Source: Methylophilus medardicus
GTDB taxonomy: Bacteria; Pseudomonadota; Gammaproteobacteria; Burkholderiales; Methylophilaceae
Assembly (NCBI RefSeq): GCF_006363955.1
Contig: NZ_CP040948.1
Location: forward strand, 806,001 to 870,000
Length of the DNA stretch: 64,000 nt
Direction of reading: 5' to 3'
Shown one piece after another: positions 1 to 9,083 of this stretch. The notes under the pieces are model-generated. The model was not told where the DNA came from and did no database searches. It saw only the letters and a program-made list of their open reading frames with translations. Each line of letters begins with the position of its first letter. The stretch's first letter is position 1. A program made the position numbers and the translations under genes.

Positions 1-753
1 ATCGCCAGCAACCTCAGCGTCATGCGTTCTGGTTTGTGGGGTGGCTTGTTAGAGGCATTAGATTACAACCTCAAGCGTCAACAGACACGTGCGATGTTAT
101 TTGAAGTTGGTGCGCGTTATGCCAAAGGCACCGAAGGCTTTGTAGAGACCTTGACCTTATCTGGTTTGGTTTATGGCAGTGTGCAACCGGAGCAATGGGC
201 AACAGCAGCACGTGCATTTGATTTCTATGACGCCAAAGCTTATGTAGAGGCCTTGTTTGCACAGCCGGTGCGCTTTGTCGTTGAGCATCATCCCGCATTG
301 CACCCAGGTCAGTCCGCTCGCGTGTATGTGGGCGATCAAGCGGTTGGTTGGCTAGGTAAACTGCATCCGCAATGGCAGCAACAATACGCATTAACGCATG
401 CGTGCTACCTGTTTGAACTGGATGCACAAGCTGCCCTTGCGACACAAGTGCCAAGCTACACTGAGGTCAGCAAGTTCTTACCTGTGCGTCGCGATTTGGC
501 CATGGTCGTCGATCAAGATGTCTCGGCGCAGGTCATGATAGATGCCGTGATTGCGGAGCAAATTCCGCAGTTACAAACGGTTAAATTGTTCGATGTTTAT
601 CATGGTAAAGGTGTGCCCGAAAACAAAAAAAGCCTTGCATTTCTTGTACTTATGCAAGATACTTGCAAGACAATGGTCGATGAGGAAGTGGATGCCATCG
701 TGTCACAAATCCTCAACAACTGGTCATCCAAATTTGCTGCATCACTCAGATAG
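1..753 (+). CDS. pheT: Phenylalanine--tRNA ligase beta subunit, C-terminal part
   Basis: This is the last 250 codons of the beta chain of the alpha2-beta2 enzyme that charges tRNA-Phe. The reading frame is open from base 1, so the gene begins upstream of the window. The visible part covers the end of the catalytic-like core and the C-terminal anticodon-binding domain (FDX-ACB type). That domain starts near the motif KFLPVRRDLAMVV and ends with the family-typical KFAASLR. The following gene, ihfA, lies 90 bp downstream, the usual pheT-ihfA order of proteobacteria, and is probably co-transcribed. Nothing looks damaged. Confidence 0.95.
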   Translation: MASNLSVMRSGLWGGLLEALDYNLKRQQTRAMLFEVGARYAKGTEGFVETLTLSGLVYGSVQPEQWATAARAFDFYDAKAYVEALFAQPVRFVVEHHPALHPGQSARVYVGDQAVGWLGKLHPQWQQQYALTHACYLFELDAQAALATQVPSYTEVSKFLPVRRDLAMVVDQDVSAQVMIDAVIAEQIPQLQTVKLFDVYHGKGVPENKKSLAFLVLMQDTCKTMVDEEVDAIVSQILNNWSSKFAASLR

Positions 754-843
754 TCTTTGTCATAATCGTCGGAAAATACAAAGATTGCAGTTGATAGAAC
801 ATAAACTTCATCTCGCATAATAAGAAGATTCAGGGGATCATTC

Positions 844-1158
844 ATGACACTCACAAAAGCTGACTTGGCTGACTTGTTGTTTGAACAAGTCGGGCTGAAT
901 AAGCGCGAAGCCAAGGATATGGTTGAAGCGTTTTTTGAAGAGGTGCGCAATGCGCTTGAACAAGGCGACAGCGTCAAACTCTCCGGTTTTGGTAATTTTG
1001 AACTGCGCACAAAATCTGAGCGCCCTGGCCGTAACCCAAAAACTGGCGAAGAAATTCCTATTTCTGCACGTCGGGTGGTGACATTTCATGCCAGCCAAAA
1101 ATTAAAATTACGCGTAGAAGAACACTACGCTGAGCAACCGTTTCAGGCACAAGCTTAA
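844..1158 (+). CDS. ihfA: Integration host factor alpha subunit
   Basis: The 104-residue product is a DNA-bending protein that pairs with IhfB and shapes promoters, recombination sites and sigma-54 enhancer loops. The HU/IHF fold is clear: GFGNF at residues 48-52 and the beta-arm PGRNPKTGE at 61-69, with the intercalating proline at 65. The length is normal for the family. An AGGGGA sequence just upstream of the ATG fits a ribosome site. It sits between pheT and a MerR-type gene, the standard context. It matters locally because the receptor/PEP-CTERM region further on has sequences resembling sigma-54 promoters, which often depend on IHF bending. Confidence 0.96.
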   Translation: MTLTKADLADLLFEQVGLNKREAKDMVEAFFEEVRNALEQGDSVKLSGFGNFELRTKSERPGRNPKTGEEIPISARRVVTFHASQKLKLRVEEHYAEQPFQAQA

Positions 1159-1171
1159 CTAAACATTTCTT

Positions 1172-1603
1172 ATGGTAGAAACGCAAAAAGTCACACTGCC
1201 GCCTATTCCAGCCAAACGTTATTTCACGATTGGTGAAGTTAGCGAGTTGTGCGGGGTAAAGCCGCATGTTTTGCGTTATTGGGAGCAAGAGTTTACCCAA
1301 CTCAAACCGGTAAAACGCCGTGGTAATCGTCGTTACTACCAGCATCACGAAGTCCTTCTCATCCGTAAAATTCGCGAGCTGCTTTATGAGCAAGGGTTTA
1401 CCATCAGCGGTGCGCGCAATCGATTAGAGGGTGTGGATGAAAAAGCTGACAAATCCCGCGCCGCCACTGAAGTATCTAATGTTACAGCCGCTAACAACAG
1501 CCAGGCGCTATTAGCAGATGTTTCTGCCCTACCGGTGGTCGATGTCGCTGCACTCAGACTACAAATTCAACAGATACTCCAATTGTTAAAAGCGCCTGTT
1601 TAA
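1172..1603 (+). CDS. MerR family transcriptional regulator
   Basis: This 143-residue protein has an N-terminal winged helix typical of MerR proteins. The helix-turn-helix spans about residues 17-38 and contains FTIGEVSELCGVK; a basic wing follows (KRRGNRRYY, about 48-56). The C-terminal half is low in complexity and has no metal-binding cysteines, so it does not look like a metal sensor. It starts 13 bp after ihfA with no good ribosome site, suggesting co-translation. A MerR-type gene directly after ihfA is conserved in many beta- and gammaproteobacteria, but its target is not known to me. A strong terminator follows. Confidence 0.88.
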   Translation: MVETQKVTLPPIPAKRYFTIGEVSELCGVKPHVLRYWEQEFTQLKPVKRRGNRRYYQHHEVLLIRKIRELLYEQGFTISGARNRLEGVDEKADKSRAATEVSNVTAANNSQALLADVSALPVVDVAALRLQIQQILQLLKAPV

Positions 1604-1621
1604 ACACGGCTACGCATACAT

Positions 1622-1663
1622 AAAACCGCATATTCTGCTTAGCGAATATGCGGTTTTGTTTTA
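1622..1663 (+). terminator. Rho-independent terminator after the merR-type gene
   Basis: A perfect 14-bp stem (AAAACCGCATATTC and its complement, 1622-1635 and 1644-1657) with an 8-nt loop is followed by a T-rich tract. It ends the pheT-ihfA-merR unit. Its T tract runs into the predicted -10 box of the tRNA-Pro promoter. Confidence 0.85.
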
Positions 1664-1667
1664 TAAT
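1639..1667 (+). promoter_or_regulatory. Predicted sigma-70 promoter for tRNA-Pro
   Basis: A consensus TATAAT stands at 1662-1667. Seventeen bases upstream is a weak -35 candidate, TTAGCG (1639-1644). Transcription would start near 1674, giving a leader of about 35 nt. The promoter overlaps the preceding terminator hairpin. It is a prediction from motif and spacing only. Confidence 0.5.
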
Positions 1668-1680
1668 GCACCCTTCTTTT

Positions 1681-1698
1681 CGAACAGGTTCCTGTTCG
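1681..1698. repeat. 18-bp palindrome in the tRNA-Pro leader
   Basis: CGAACAGG and CCTGTTCG form a perfect 8-bp inverted repeat around TT. It begins about 7 bases after the predicted start site and ends 10 bases before the tRNA. It could be a leader hairpin that guides 5' processing, or a protein-binding site. The sequence alone does not decide. Confidence 0.6.
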
Positions 1699-1707
1699 AT
1701 TCTGATG

Positions 1708-1785
<78 letters not shown>

Positions 1786-1892
1786 ACAAAATCACTGATC
1801 TGTTTTGCTGAATCTAGCGATTAACCGAGCGCTGAACCAATCCAATCCATTGAAATGGGTCTCCGGTTGCTAAGCCTGTAAGATAGCCAATT

Positions 1893-1913
1893 AGCGGTAA
1901 AGGGCTTACCGCT
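1893..1913. repeat. Stem-loop between tRNA-Pro and the GGDEF-EAL gene
   Basis: AGCGGTAA and TTACCGCT form a perfect 8-bp stem with a 5-nt loop. It lies just past the stop codon of the minus-strand GGDEF-EAL gene and might end its transcript, but there is no T tract on either side. Confidence 0.4.
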
Positions 1914-1921
1914 CGGTGTCA

Positions 1922-4024
1922 TTAAATGGTCAGATCAGGTGCAATCGCAGCAGCGAGTTGTTGTTGGTTACCAATGGTGCCAATGTGGCGCGCCAACGCT
2001 TCGTTGAGTGGCATAGGGCGGTTGAGGTAAAAGCCTTGTGCGAAGGCGACACCCATTTCTTTCAAGCAGTCTAGAGTGGCTTCATCTTCGACGTATTCCG
2101 CGATGGTTTTAATTTCCATGGATTCTGCAACGCTTTGTATGGCTTTGGCCATCGCCAGGTCAACTTTGTTGCTGGTGATGTCTTTAACGTAAGCGCCATC
2201 CATTTTGAGAAAGTTCACAGGTAGGTGCTTGAGGTAACTGAATGAGGACATGCCACTGCCAAAGTCATCCAGCATGAAACGTGTTCCCATTTTTTGTAAT
2301 TCTTTAATGAGTTTAATGGTATTGTCGATGTTAATAATCGCTGAGGTTTCTGTCACCTCGAAGCAAACATGGCTCGGTAAAATGTCATAGGTTTCGAAAC
2401 ATTTTTGAATGTAAGGCAGTAGCTGGGCGTCGCCCAAGGACATGCCAGACAAATTAATACTGACAATGAAAGGGCTGACGCTGGATTGCATTTTAAACAG
2501 CGGCTGCAGGGCCATAAATGCATGCTGAATGACCCAGCGATCAATTTTTGTCATCAGGTGATAACGTTCGGCGGATGGTAAAAATTCGGCAGGGGCAATG
2601 AGGCCGCCATGTTCATCTCGTTTGCGGATGAGGATTTCGTAAAATGGCGGTAGTTCTTTGTGTTGCAACGGAAAGATGCCCTGACAAAAGAGCACAAAAT
2701 CGTTGTGTTCTATGGCCTCGTTGATTCGTAACACCCACTCCATTTCTACATGACGTTTAAGTAAAACATCATCCTCAGGATGGAATAGATGGATCTGGTT
2801 ACGTCCATTGTCTTTGGCTACATAACATGCTGCGTCAGCATGGCGGGTGATTTCACCCACATCTTTAAGGGCGCTCGTGATTTCGACAATGCCAATGCTG
2901 ATGCCGGTTTGAAAAAGCCTTCCCTCGTGCATGAAGCGAAATGTTTCGACCATTTGCCGTAACTGTGCGGCAATCTCAATGGCTTTTTCCACTTGGCAAT
3001 AGCTGAGTAGCAGGCCGAACTCGTCGCCGCCCAGTCTGGCAAAGGTATCTTCTGCACGAATGCGTTGGCTTAGGATCATGCTGATCTGGCGCAGCATTTC
3101 GTCACCAGCCAAATGGCCACAGGTATCGTTAATGACGCGGAACTGGTCTAAATCCATGTAGCAAAAAACGTGATTGGCTTGATGCTGTTTGACATCTTGC
3201 AAGGCTTGTTGCAATCTTCTTTCTAGCTCCTGACGGTTGACTAAGCCGGTTAAAGCATCGTGTCTAGCCTGATAACGGAGTTGAGCTTGGGCGTCTTGGA
3301 TGCGGTGACGCATGTCAGCTTCGACATGCTGCATGTCTTTTGATATCTGATTGATGGTGCTCTGCAACGAGAGGATTTCTGGCAAGGTATTTTTGCCATC
3401 AGTGACATGCTGGCTGCCGATGACAAAACGCTTGAGTGCAGCAGTCATATCCCTAAGTGGCTGACTGATCGAACGGCTCACCCAGCTCACCAAAATTGAA
3501 CATAGCATGAGTGCTAGTGTGATGTAGCCAACATTTTTGATAAAAGCCTCGCGATGATCTTCGATCATTGATGCTTTATCAATGGCGACAAATACATATC
3601 CGAGAAGCTGGTGTTGCGTGGCGGTTGAAAACACTTTTACCATGGTGATGTCATGCGTGCTTTGTTGCATTACCATGGTGTCCTGTTTTGGTAGGGCCTC
3701 TTTAACGCTGAACGAAGTCCCAAGGTTGGCAAGCGGATGATGATCGGCATCGGTAATGATCAACGACAGATAGGGTTCTCGACTCAGCTGGCTGGCTTTC
3801 AATAAACGCTTTATATAATCCTGACCCTGTAATTCTGTCTGGTTGTGGATCACTGCTGAGAGAAACTTTGCAGTGGTCATGGCATGTTGGCTGAGTTTTT
3901 CTTCTTCGTTTTGTAGTTGTTCTTTAAAGTCGAACAGCAGTATCAGGCAAGATAAAACGAAAATGGGCCCGATGACGTAAAGGAGTAGTCTGGATTGAAT
4001 ACTTAGATTTTTGAAAAAATGCAT
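1922..4024 (-). CDS. Membrane GGDEF-EAL c-di-GMP signalling protein
   Basis: This 700-residue inner-membrane protein could both make and degrade c-di-GMP. An N-terminal membrane helix, a periplasmic sensor stretch of about 130 residues and a second helix near 165-182 lead into a HAMP-like linker. The GGDEF motif is at 332-336, with an RxxD inhibitory site (RAED) five residues before it. In the EAL domain the signature is EIL (463-465) rather than EAL. The catalytic Glu, the Asn of SINLSG, the EVTE glutamates, DDFGSG (from 586), the Lys of LKMDG and AEYVED are all present, so activity is plausible. I chose the internal ATG, placing the first helix at the N-terminus. A start 15 codons upstream is possible. 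Confidence 0.9.
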   Translation of the reverse strand: MHFFKNLSIQSRLLLYVIGPIFVLSCLILLFDFKEQLQNEEEKLSQHAMTTAKFLSAVIHNQTELQGQDYIKRLLKASQLSREPYLSLIITDADHHPLANLGTSFSVKEALPKQDTMVMQQSTHDITMVKVFSTATQHQLLGYVFVAIDKASMIEDHREAFIKNVGYITLALMLCSILVSWVSRSISQPLRDMTAALKRFVIGSQHVTDGKNTLPEILSLQSTINQISKDMQHVEADMRHRIQDAQAQLRYQARHDALTGLVNRQELERRLQQALQDVKQHQANHVFCYMDLDQFRVINDTCGHLAGDEMLRQISMILSQRIRAEDTFARLGGDEFGLLLSYCQVEKAIEIAAQLRQMVETFRFMHEGRLFQTGISIGIVEITSALKDVGEITRHADAACYVAKDNGRNQIHLFHPEDDVLLKRHVEMEWVLRINEAIEHNDFVLFCQGIFPLQHKELPPFYEILIRKRDEHGGLIAPAEFLPSAERYHLMTKIDRWVIQHAFMALQPLFKMQSSVSPFIVSINLSGMSLGDAQLLPYIQKCFETYDILPSHVCFEVTETSAIINIDNTIKLIKELQKMGTRFMLDDFGSGMSSFSYLKHLPVNFLKMDGAYVKDITSNKVDLAMAKAIQSVAESMEIKTIAEYVEDEATLDCLKEMGVAFAQGFYLNRPMPLNEALARHIGTIGNQQQLAAAIAPDLTI

Positions 4025-4229
4025 GGATGCTAAGGTGTTTCTTAAAAATAAATCAGCACACTGGTACAAGGGCAGTGAGAAATGGCCGTAGGTTGCGATT
4101 CATGACATCCCCCCAGATTTCGTGTATAAGTCGCTGTGATTATAGCAGTAAGCATTTTGCAGACTGGTCGTTTAAATGCGGCGACTTGTTAATTTTTTTT
4201 AGCATTGAAACTAGTGTATTTCTTTTTTC

Positions 4230-5216
4230 ATGATACCGCAAATTTATATCACAGATTACCTGTCCACTGCGGCTGCACAGCCTGTAGAGATGATACAAGC
4301 GCTGGTGGCACGATGCCCATTGCTGTTAAATGCAGAATGGACATTGGGTGCTTTGCCGCCGATGAAAGCCTTGTTTGCGCAATGCGTTGAGGAGGATCTC
4401 AATCAAGCGGTATCGCCGGTCACGGCGATATTAAAAGCAGCGCAAGTCGGGCCAGCGCTGGACGCTGCGTTTTGTTTATTGCCAGTGCACCTGGGCATGC
4501 GGCGGGATACCTTTAGTTTGCAGGCGGTGGTGCCATTATCTGCGCATGTCTATGCTGCCCTCACAGAGCGACTGTCAGCGCACTTTGCCGATGTCTTCGT
4601 TATTCATCCCGATGCGGCGCATCGCTATTGGTGGATTACGCCATTAAAGCCGGTTGATGCGCTGTGCCAGTGGCCGCAGGATTGTCTATATCAGCAGGCG
4701 TTTCAATGGCAACCGCAAGGGCCCGATGCGGCGTTGGTGCGTCAGTGGACCAACGAAATGCAGATGTTATTGCATCAGTTGGCTGGTGCGTCCGCGATGG
4801 AAGACTGGCCACAGACATTGAACAGCCTCTGGTTTGCCAGTGTAGGAGAGATGCCGCGTTGGCGCCAGTCTTTGCCAACCCTGGCAGGGCAGGGGCATGT
4901 GTTAGATGGCCTAAAGGCCAGTCAACTGCCTGGCATTCAGCCGTTATCGCTAGCGGCGCTATTGGCGCACACGCATCCTCGGGGTGTAGTTTGGGTGGCA
5001 GATGATTGGCAAACCCTTGAATGGAAAGCGCTGTCTAGTGCCTTAGAGACGGGGCAAGTGTCTGCATTGACGCTGGTGTTGCCGTTTGCTGAACGGAGTG
5101 TTGCGGTCCATTATAAAAAACAACCGCGGTGGCAATTTTGGCGCAAAACGCCTAGTTTAGACATCTTATTGCAACAACTTGAAACCAAGCTCACTGCGAC
5201 GCAATCAAGCGTGTAG
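4230..5216 (+). CDS. RpfE-type / cofactor-independent phosphoglycerate mutase-like protein
   Basis: This 328-residue protein resembles the family annotated as regulatory protein RpfE, or 2,3-bisphosphoglycerate-independent phosphoglycerate mutase-like, which sits next to recJ in betaproteobacteria and xanthomonads. The C-terminal signature LVLPFAERSV followed by a basic aromatic WQFWRK segment is the clearest match. I do not see the metal-binding and catalytic motifs of a true phosphoglycerate mutase, so enzyme activity is doubtful and the role is unknown. The ATG has no clear ribosome site. It ends 13 bp before recJ and is probably in the same transcript. The assignment rests on local similarity from memory plus position. 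Confidence 0.65.
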   Translation: MIPQIYITDYLSTAAAQPVEMIQALVARCPLLLNAEWTLGALPPMKALFAQCVEEDLNQAVSPVTAILKAAQVGPALDAAFCLLPVHLGMRRDTFSLQAVVPLSAHVYAALTERLSAHFADVFVIHPDAAHRYWWITPLKPVDALCQWPQDCLYQQAFQWQPQGPDAALVRQWTNEMQMLLHQLAGASAMEDWPQTLNSLWFASVGEMPRWRQSLPTLAGQGHVLDGLKASQLPGIQPLSLAALLAHTHPRGVVWVADDWQTLEWKALSSALETGQVSALTLVLPFAERSVAVHYKKQPRWQFWRKTPSLDILLQQLETKLTATQSSV

Positions 5217-5229
5217 ATGCGATAATCAG

Positions 5230-6915
5230 ATGAAAATTCAGCAGCGCACTTATACAGAAACGGTTTTTCAGGATTTGCAGACGCAAGGTCTTTCGCCATT
5301 ACTTGCGCGCTTGCTCGCCGCTAGAGCGGTCACCGCCGAGGACTGGCCCTTACAAGAGATGCCAGACCTACTCAAGCCTGAGGCATTAACGGGTGCGACG
5401 GAGATGGCAAAACGGCTGGCCGAGGCGATTGCACAAAAAAAACGCATTCTCATCATTGGCGATTATGACGCGGATGGTGCGACCGCCACCACTGTTGCCA
5501 TGCGTGGCTTGCGCATGATGGGTGCTGAGGTGGATTTTTTGGTGCCAAACCGCTTTGAGTATGGATATGGTCTAACGCCCGAAATTGTCGCTTTGGCGGC
5601 GCAACAACGCCCCGATGTCATCCTCACCGTGGATAACGGGATTGCCAGTTTAGATGGCGTCGCCGCTGCCAAAGCGCTCGGTTTGCAGGTGCTGATTACC
5701 GATCACCACTTACCAGCCGAGCAGACACCGATCGCCGATTGCATCGTTAATCCCAATCAGCGTGGGTGCGCGTTTCCGAGTAAGCATCTGGCCGGAGTGG
5801 GGGTGATGTTTTATGTGCTGATTGCGTTGCGTGCTGAACTCAAACAATATGGGACGTTGACAGCGCAGGCGGTACATTTAGGTAGTTTGCTTGATCTAGT
5901 CGCACTAGGCACCGTGGCTGATTTGGTCAAGCTGGATACCAATAACCGTATTTTGGTGAGGCAAGGTCTTAAGCGTATCCGCCAAGGTCAGGCGTGCCCA
6001 GGTATTTTGGCTATTTTGAAACTGGCGGGGCGTGATCCCTCGCAGGTCAATGCGCAAGATTTGGGTTTTTATGTTGGCCCGCGCTTGAATGCGGCTGGCA
6101 GACTCGATGATATGACCATTGGGATTCGTTGCTTGCTGGCAGAGACGCCGCAGGAGGCGATGCAATACGCGCAGCAATTACAGGCACTAAATGCAGAGCG
6201 CAAGCAAATTGAAGCCGAGATGCAATGGGATGCCATGGCGGATCTCACACAGGATTTTCGGCAGACCCAGTACACCATCAGCGTGTTTCAGCCAGACTGG
6301 CATCAAGGGGTGATCGGTATTTTAGCTTCTCGTATTAAAGAGCGCTTCCATCGCCCCGTGATTGCATTTGCTGACGCAGGGGATGGCTTAATTAAAGGTT
6401 CAGGCCGCTCAATTGCAGGCTTGCACTTGCGCGATGCGCTGGATGTGGTCACCAAGCAGCAACCCGATTTGATTCTCAAGTTTGGTGGACACGCGATGGC
6501 GGCTGGACTCAGTATTCGTGCCGAAGACTTCGGGCGCTTTCAGCAGACATTTGAGCAGGTAGTACAGCGTTTAATGGATGCCGACATGCTGTATGAGGTG
6601 CTAGAAACCGATGGCGCGCTGGCGGTGCAGGAGATGACGCTGCAGACGGCTGAAGCTCTGAGTCAACAGGTGTGGGGGCAGGGGTTTCCGCAACCCGTGT
6701 TTTATGATCGTTTTCAGGTGCTTCAGCAAAAAGTCTTAGGTGAAAAACACTTGAAATTGCGCTTGCAAAAACAACAGCAGCAATTTGATGCGATTTATTT
6801 TCAGCATGCAGAATTCTTGCCTGAGGCCGTGGATATTGCTTATGCCTTGCAGGTGAATGAGTTTAACGGCGCACGCAATTTGCAGTTGCAGGTGGTGCAT
6901 GCCGTGACCAGTTAG
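5230..6915 (+). CDS. recJ: Single-stranded-DNA-specific exonuclease RecJ
   Basis: RecJ degrades single-stranded DNA 5' to 3' in recombination, mismatch and base-excision repair. The 561-residue product has the DHH phosphoesterase motifs in order: DYDADG (78-83), VDNG (134-137) and TDHH (157-160), then GPRLNAAGRLDD. A DHHA1-type domain with FGGHAMAAGLS and the C-terminal OB-type domain follow. Length and motif order match the family. The frame is open upstream, but the ATG used here gives the usual N-terminus; the upstream codons overlap the preceding gene. The gene is probably co-transcribed with the RpfE-type gene before it. Confidence 0.95.
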   Translation: MKIQQRTYTETVFQDLQTQGLSPLLARLLAARAVTAEDWPLQEMPDLLKPEALTGATEMAKRLAEAIAQKKRILIIGDYDADGATATTVAMRGLRMMGAEVDFLVPNRFEYGYGLTPEIVALAAQQRPDVILTVDNGIASLDGVAAAKALGLQVLITDHHLPAEQTPIADCIVNPNQRGCAFPSKHLAGVGVMFYVLIALRAELKQYGTLTAQAVHLGSLLDLVALGTVADLVKLDTNNRILVRQGLKRIRQGQACPGILAILKLAGRDPSQVNAQDLGFYVGPRLNAAGRLDDMTIGIRCLLAETPQEAMQYAQQLQALNAERKQIEAEMQWDAMADLTQDFRQTQYTISVFQPDWHQGVIGILASRIKERFHRPVIAFADAGDGLIKGSGRSIAGLHLRDALDVVTKQQPDLILKFGGHAMAAGLSIRAEDFGRFQQTFEQVVQRLMDADMLYEVLETDGALAVQEMTLQTAEALSQQVWGQGFPQPVFYDRFQVLQQKVLGEKHLKLRLQKQQQQFDAIYFQHAEFLPEAVDIAYALQVNEFNGARNLQLQVVHAVTS

Positions 6916-7012
6916 AACCCTTGCGAAATTCACGATGGGTGCTAATTGTAATTAGGCTTAGAGAGTATGGCTTAAATACGGTAAAATACAGCCTTCATTC
7001 AAGAGGTTAAGC

Positions 7013-8113
7013 ATGGCTCGTCCATTTAAATCCCCTAGCGCAAACGCAGCGACGCGGCCGCCTAAAGCGCAAGCAGCCACCCCAGTAGATGCGGCTGATC
7101 CAGCTGCGCCATCGACATCACGTAGCGGCCAGCGATTACACAAATTACTGGCCCTCGCTGGATTTGGTTCGCGCCGGGACATGGAAACCCTCATTGAGAG
7201 CGGACGAATCACGATCAATGGTCAAGTTGCGCAAGTCGGCGCCGTGGTCGACGAGCATGATGTGGTGCGTCTGGATAGCCGAATTTTGCACTTGCCGTTT
7301 GAGGCAGAGCTGCCACAAGTACTGCTTTATCACAAACCTGAGGGCGAGTTGGTCAGCCAGGATGACCCAGAAGGTCGCGCAACCGTATTTGATAAATTGC
7401 CACGCATCAAACAAGGCAAGTGGATTGCGATTGGCCGCTTGGACATGAATACCAGTGGCTTATTGATTTTCACAAACTCTGGCGAGTTGGCGAACCATTT
7501 TATGCATCCTCGGTATGAGGTGGAACGTGAATATGCCGTGCGTATTTTGGGTGAACTGAGTCAGGAGCAAATGGCGCAGTTGACGCAAGGCATTGAGCTT
7601 GAAGATGGTCCGGCGAATTTTGAGAGCATTCATGCCAGTGGTGGCGAAGGCGCCAACAAGTGGTATCAAGTGGTGATTAAAGAGGGACGTAACCGTGAGG
7701 TGCGACGTCTGTTCGAGGCCTATCATTTGCCGGTCAGTCGCTTGATGCGGGTACGTTTTGGTCCGGTGGCCTTACCGCCGCGGCTCAAGCGTGGCACCAT
7801 GCTTAAACTGGAACAAAAACAGGTGGTTGCGTTGCTTGAATGGGCCGGTTTGGCCGTGCCGCGTAAACCGCTCAAACAATTAAGCCCGCATGACAGAGAT
7901 CGCGCGACGCGTGTATTCGTCCCCAAAGTGCGTAAACAGCGTCGTAGCTTGCTCGAAACCGCGAATGCACCGGCAACCCCTGAGCAACGGCCAGCCCGCC
8001 CCCCGAGCGGCAGTCGTCGTATTCGCCAGGATGCCGATATTAAACAAGCCTCGATGCAAAATGCCCGTCTCAATGCGGGCGCAAAAAAACGTGGTGAGCG
8101 CGGGCGAGGTTAA
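7013..8113 (+). CDS. rluB: 23S rRNA pseudouridine(2605) synthase RluB
   Basis: This enzyme converts U2605 of 23S rRNA to pseudouridine. The 366-residue protein has an extended N-terminus rich in Ala and Pro (1-38), then an S4 RNA-binding domain (about 40-88). The RsuA/RluB-type catalytic domain follows, with GRLDMNTSGLL containing the catalytic Asp144 and later EGRNREVRRLFEA. The C-terminal 90 residues are very basic and look disordered, as often in betaproteobacterial RluB. An AAGAGG ribosome site stands 6 bases before the ATG. A terminator shared with the convergent prmB follows. RluE/RluF are alternatives, but the S4 domain and EGRNREVRR favour RluB. Confidence 0.9.
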   Translation: MARPFKSPSANAATRPPKAQAATPVDAADPAAPSTSRSGQRLHKLLALAGFGSRRDMETLIESGRITINGQVAQVGAVVDEHDVVRLDSRILHLPFEAELPQVLLYHKPEGELVSQDDPEGRATVFDKLPRIKQGKWIAIGRLDMNTSGLLIFTNSGELANHFMHPRYEVEREYAVRILGELSQEQMAQLTQGIELEDGPANFESIHASGGEGANKWYQVVIKEGRNREVRRLFEAYHLPVSRLMRVRFGPVALPPRLKRGTMLKLEQKQVVALLEWAGLAVPRKPLKQLSPHDRDRATRVFVPKVRKQRRSLLETANAPATPEQRPARPPSGSRRIRQDADIKQASMQNARLNAGAKKRGERGRG

Positions 8114-8126
8114 ATGTTTGTCATAT

Positions 8127-8156
8127 AAAAAAGCACTTCTCAGGAAGTGCTTTTTT
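8127..8156. terminator. Bidirectional terminator between rluB and prmB
   Basis: AAAAAAGCACTTC and GAAGTGCTTTTTT form a 13-bp stem around TCAG. The A tract on one side and T tract on the other let it work for both converging genes. Confidence 0.85.
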
Positions 8157-8180
8157 GTGGCCAAATCGAGGGGTTCGGGC

Positions 8181-9083
8181 TTACTCTGTGTGTAAATCTG
8201 CTTCTACCAGATCTTCTTTGGTCAGCATAAACACAAGCTGATCGCCCGCACTGGTATCGAGCCAAGTAAACGGCAAGTCAGGGTAGGCCGCATGCAGTGC
8301 GTCACGATTATGACCGATCTCAACCACCAAAATACCACCGTCATTCAAGTAAGCACTCGCCTGTGTCAGCAAGGTATGCGTGTGGTCTAAGCCGGCAACA
8401 CCACTACCCAACGCGAGTTGCGGCTCTTGGCGGTACTCAGCAGGCAATTCTGCCATGCTCGGCGCATCAACGTAAGGCGGGTTGCTAATGATGACATCAT
8501 ATTTACGGCCTTTGAGCGCAGCAAACATATCCGACTGCACCGCTTGCACTTGATCTTCGAGCCCGTAGCGCTGAATGTTGATATTGCACACTTCGATGGC
8601 GTCCGGTGAAATATCCACCACGTCAATATGCGCGTTAGGGAAGGTTTCAGCCAACAACACCCCAAGGCACCCTGAGCCGGTGCAGATATCGGCTGCAGAC
8701 TCGACCATTTCTGGAAATTCTACCCAGGGCTGCAAGCCATCTTCCAATATTTCGGCAATAAATGAGCGCGGCACAATCACGCGTTCATCCACATAAAATT
8801 TGTAGCCCCGCAGCCAGGCTTCGTTTACCAGATAAGCGGTCGGCGTATGTTCGGTGACCCGTTTTTCGATCAACGTTGCGAGATGCTCACATTCTTGGGT
8901 GGTTAAACGGGCATCAAGAAAGTTATCCAGGGTGTCATGTGGTAAATGCAGCGCGCTCATGACTAACCAGACGGCTTCATCATAGCTATTATCTGTGCCA
9001 TGACCATAAAAAATATCAGAGTTTTCAAAGCGGCTGACTGCATAGCGCAGCCAGTCACGGATGGTGTGTAAATTAGCGGTCAT
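8181..9083 (-). CDS. prmB: Ribosomal protein L3 N5-glutamine methyltransferase
   Basis: PrmB methylates a glutamine of ribosomal protein L3. The 300-residue protein has the AdoMet-binding motif [10 protein letters not shown] (132-141), the acidic loop DVVDISPDA and the substrate motif NPPYV at 201-205. The PrmB-typical [14 protein letters not shown] follows, which separates it from PrmC, the release-factor enzyme. Its start overlaps the end of dapE by 11 bp, so the two are translationally coupled. Length and N-terminal helical domain match the family. Confidence 0.93.
   Translation of the reverse strand: MTANLHTIRDWLRYAVSRFENSDIFYGHGTDNSYDEAVWLVMSALHLPHDTLDNFLDARLTTQECEHLATLIEKRVTEHTPTAYLVNEAWLRGYKFYVDERVIVPRSFIAEILEDGLQPWVEFPEMVESAADICTGSGCLGVLLAETFPNAHIDVVDISPDAIEVCNINIQRYGLEDQVQAVQSDMFAALKGRKYDVIISNPPYVDAPSMAELPAEYRQEPQLALGSGVAGLDHTHTLLTQASAYLNDGGILVVEIGHNRDALHAAYPDLPFTWLDTSAGDQLVFMLTKEDLVEADLHTE

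Noticed and set aside
1681-1698. The palindrome before tRNA-Pro as a LexA (SOS) box
   Set aside because: It does not fit CTGT-N8-ACAG or the Gram-positive CGAAC-N4-GTTCG spacing, and no SOS gene is adjacent.
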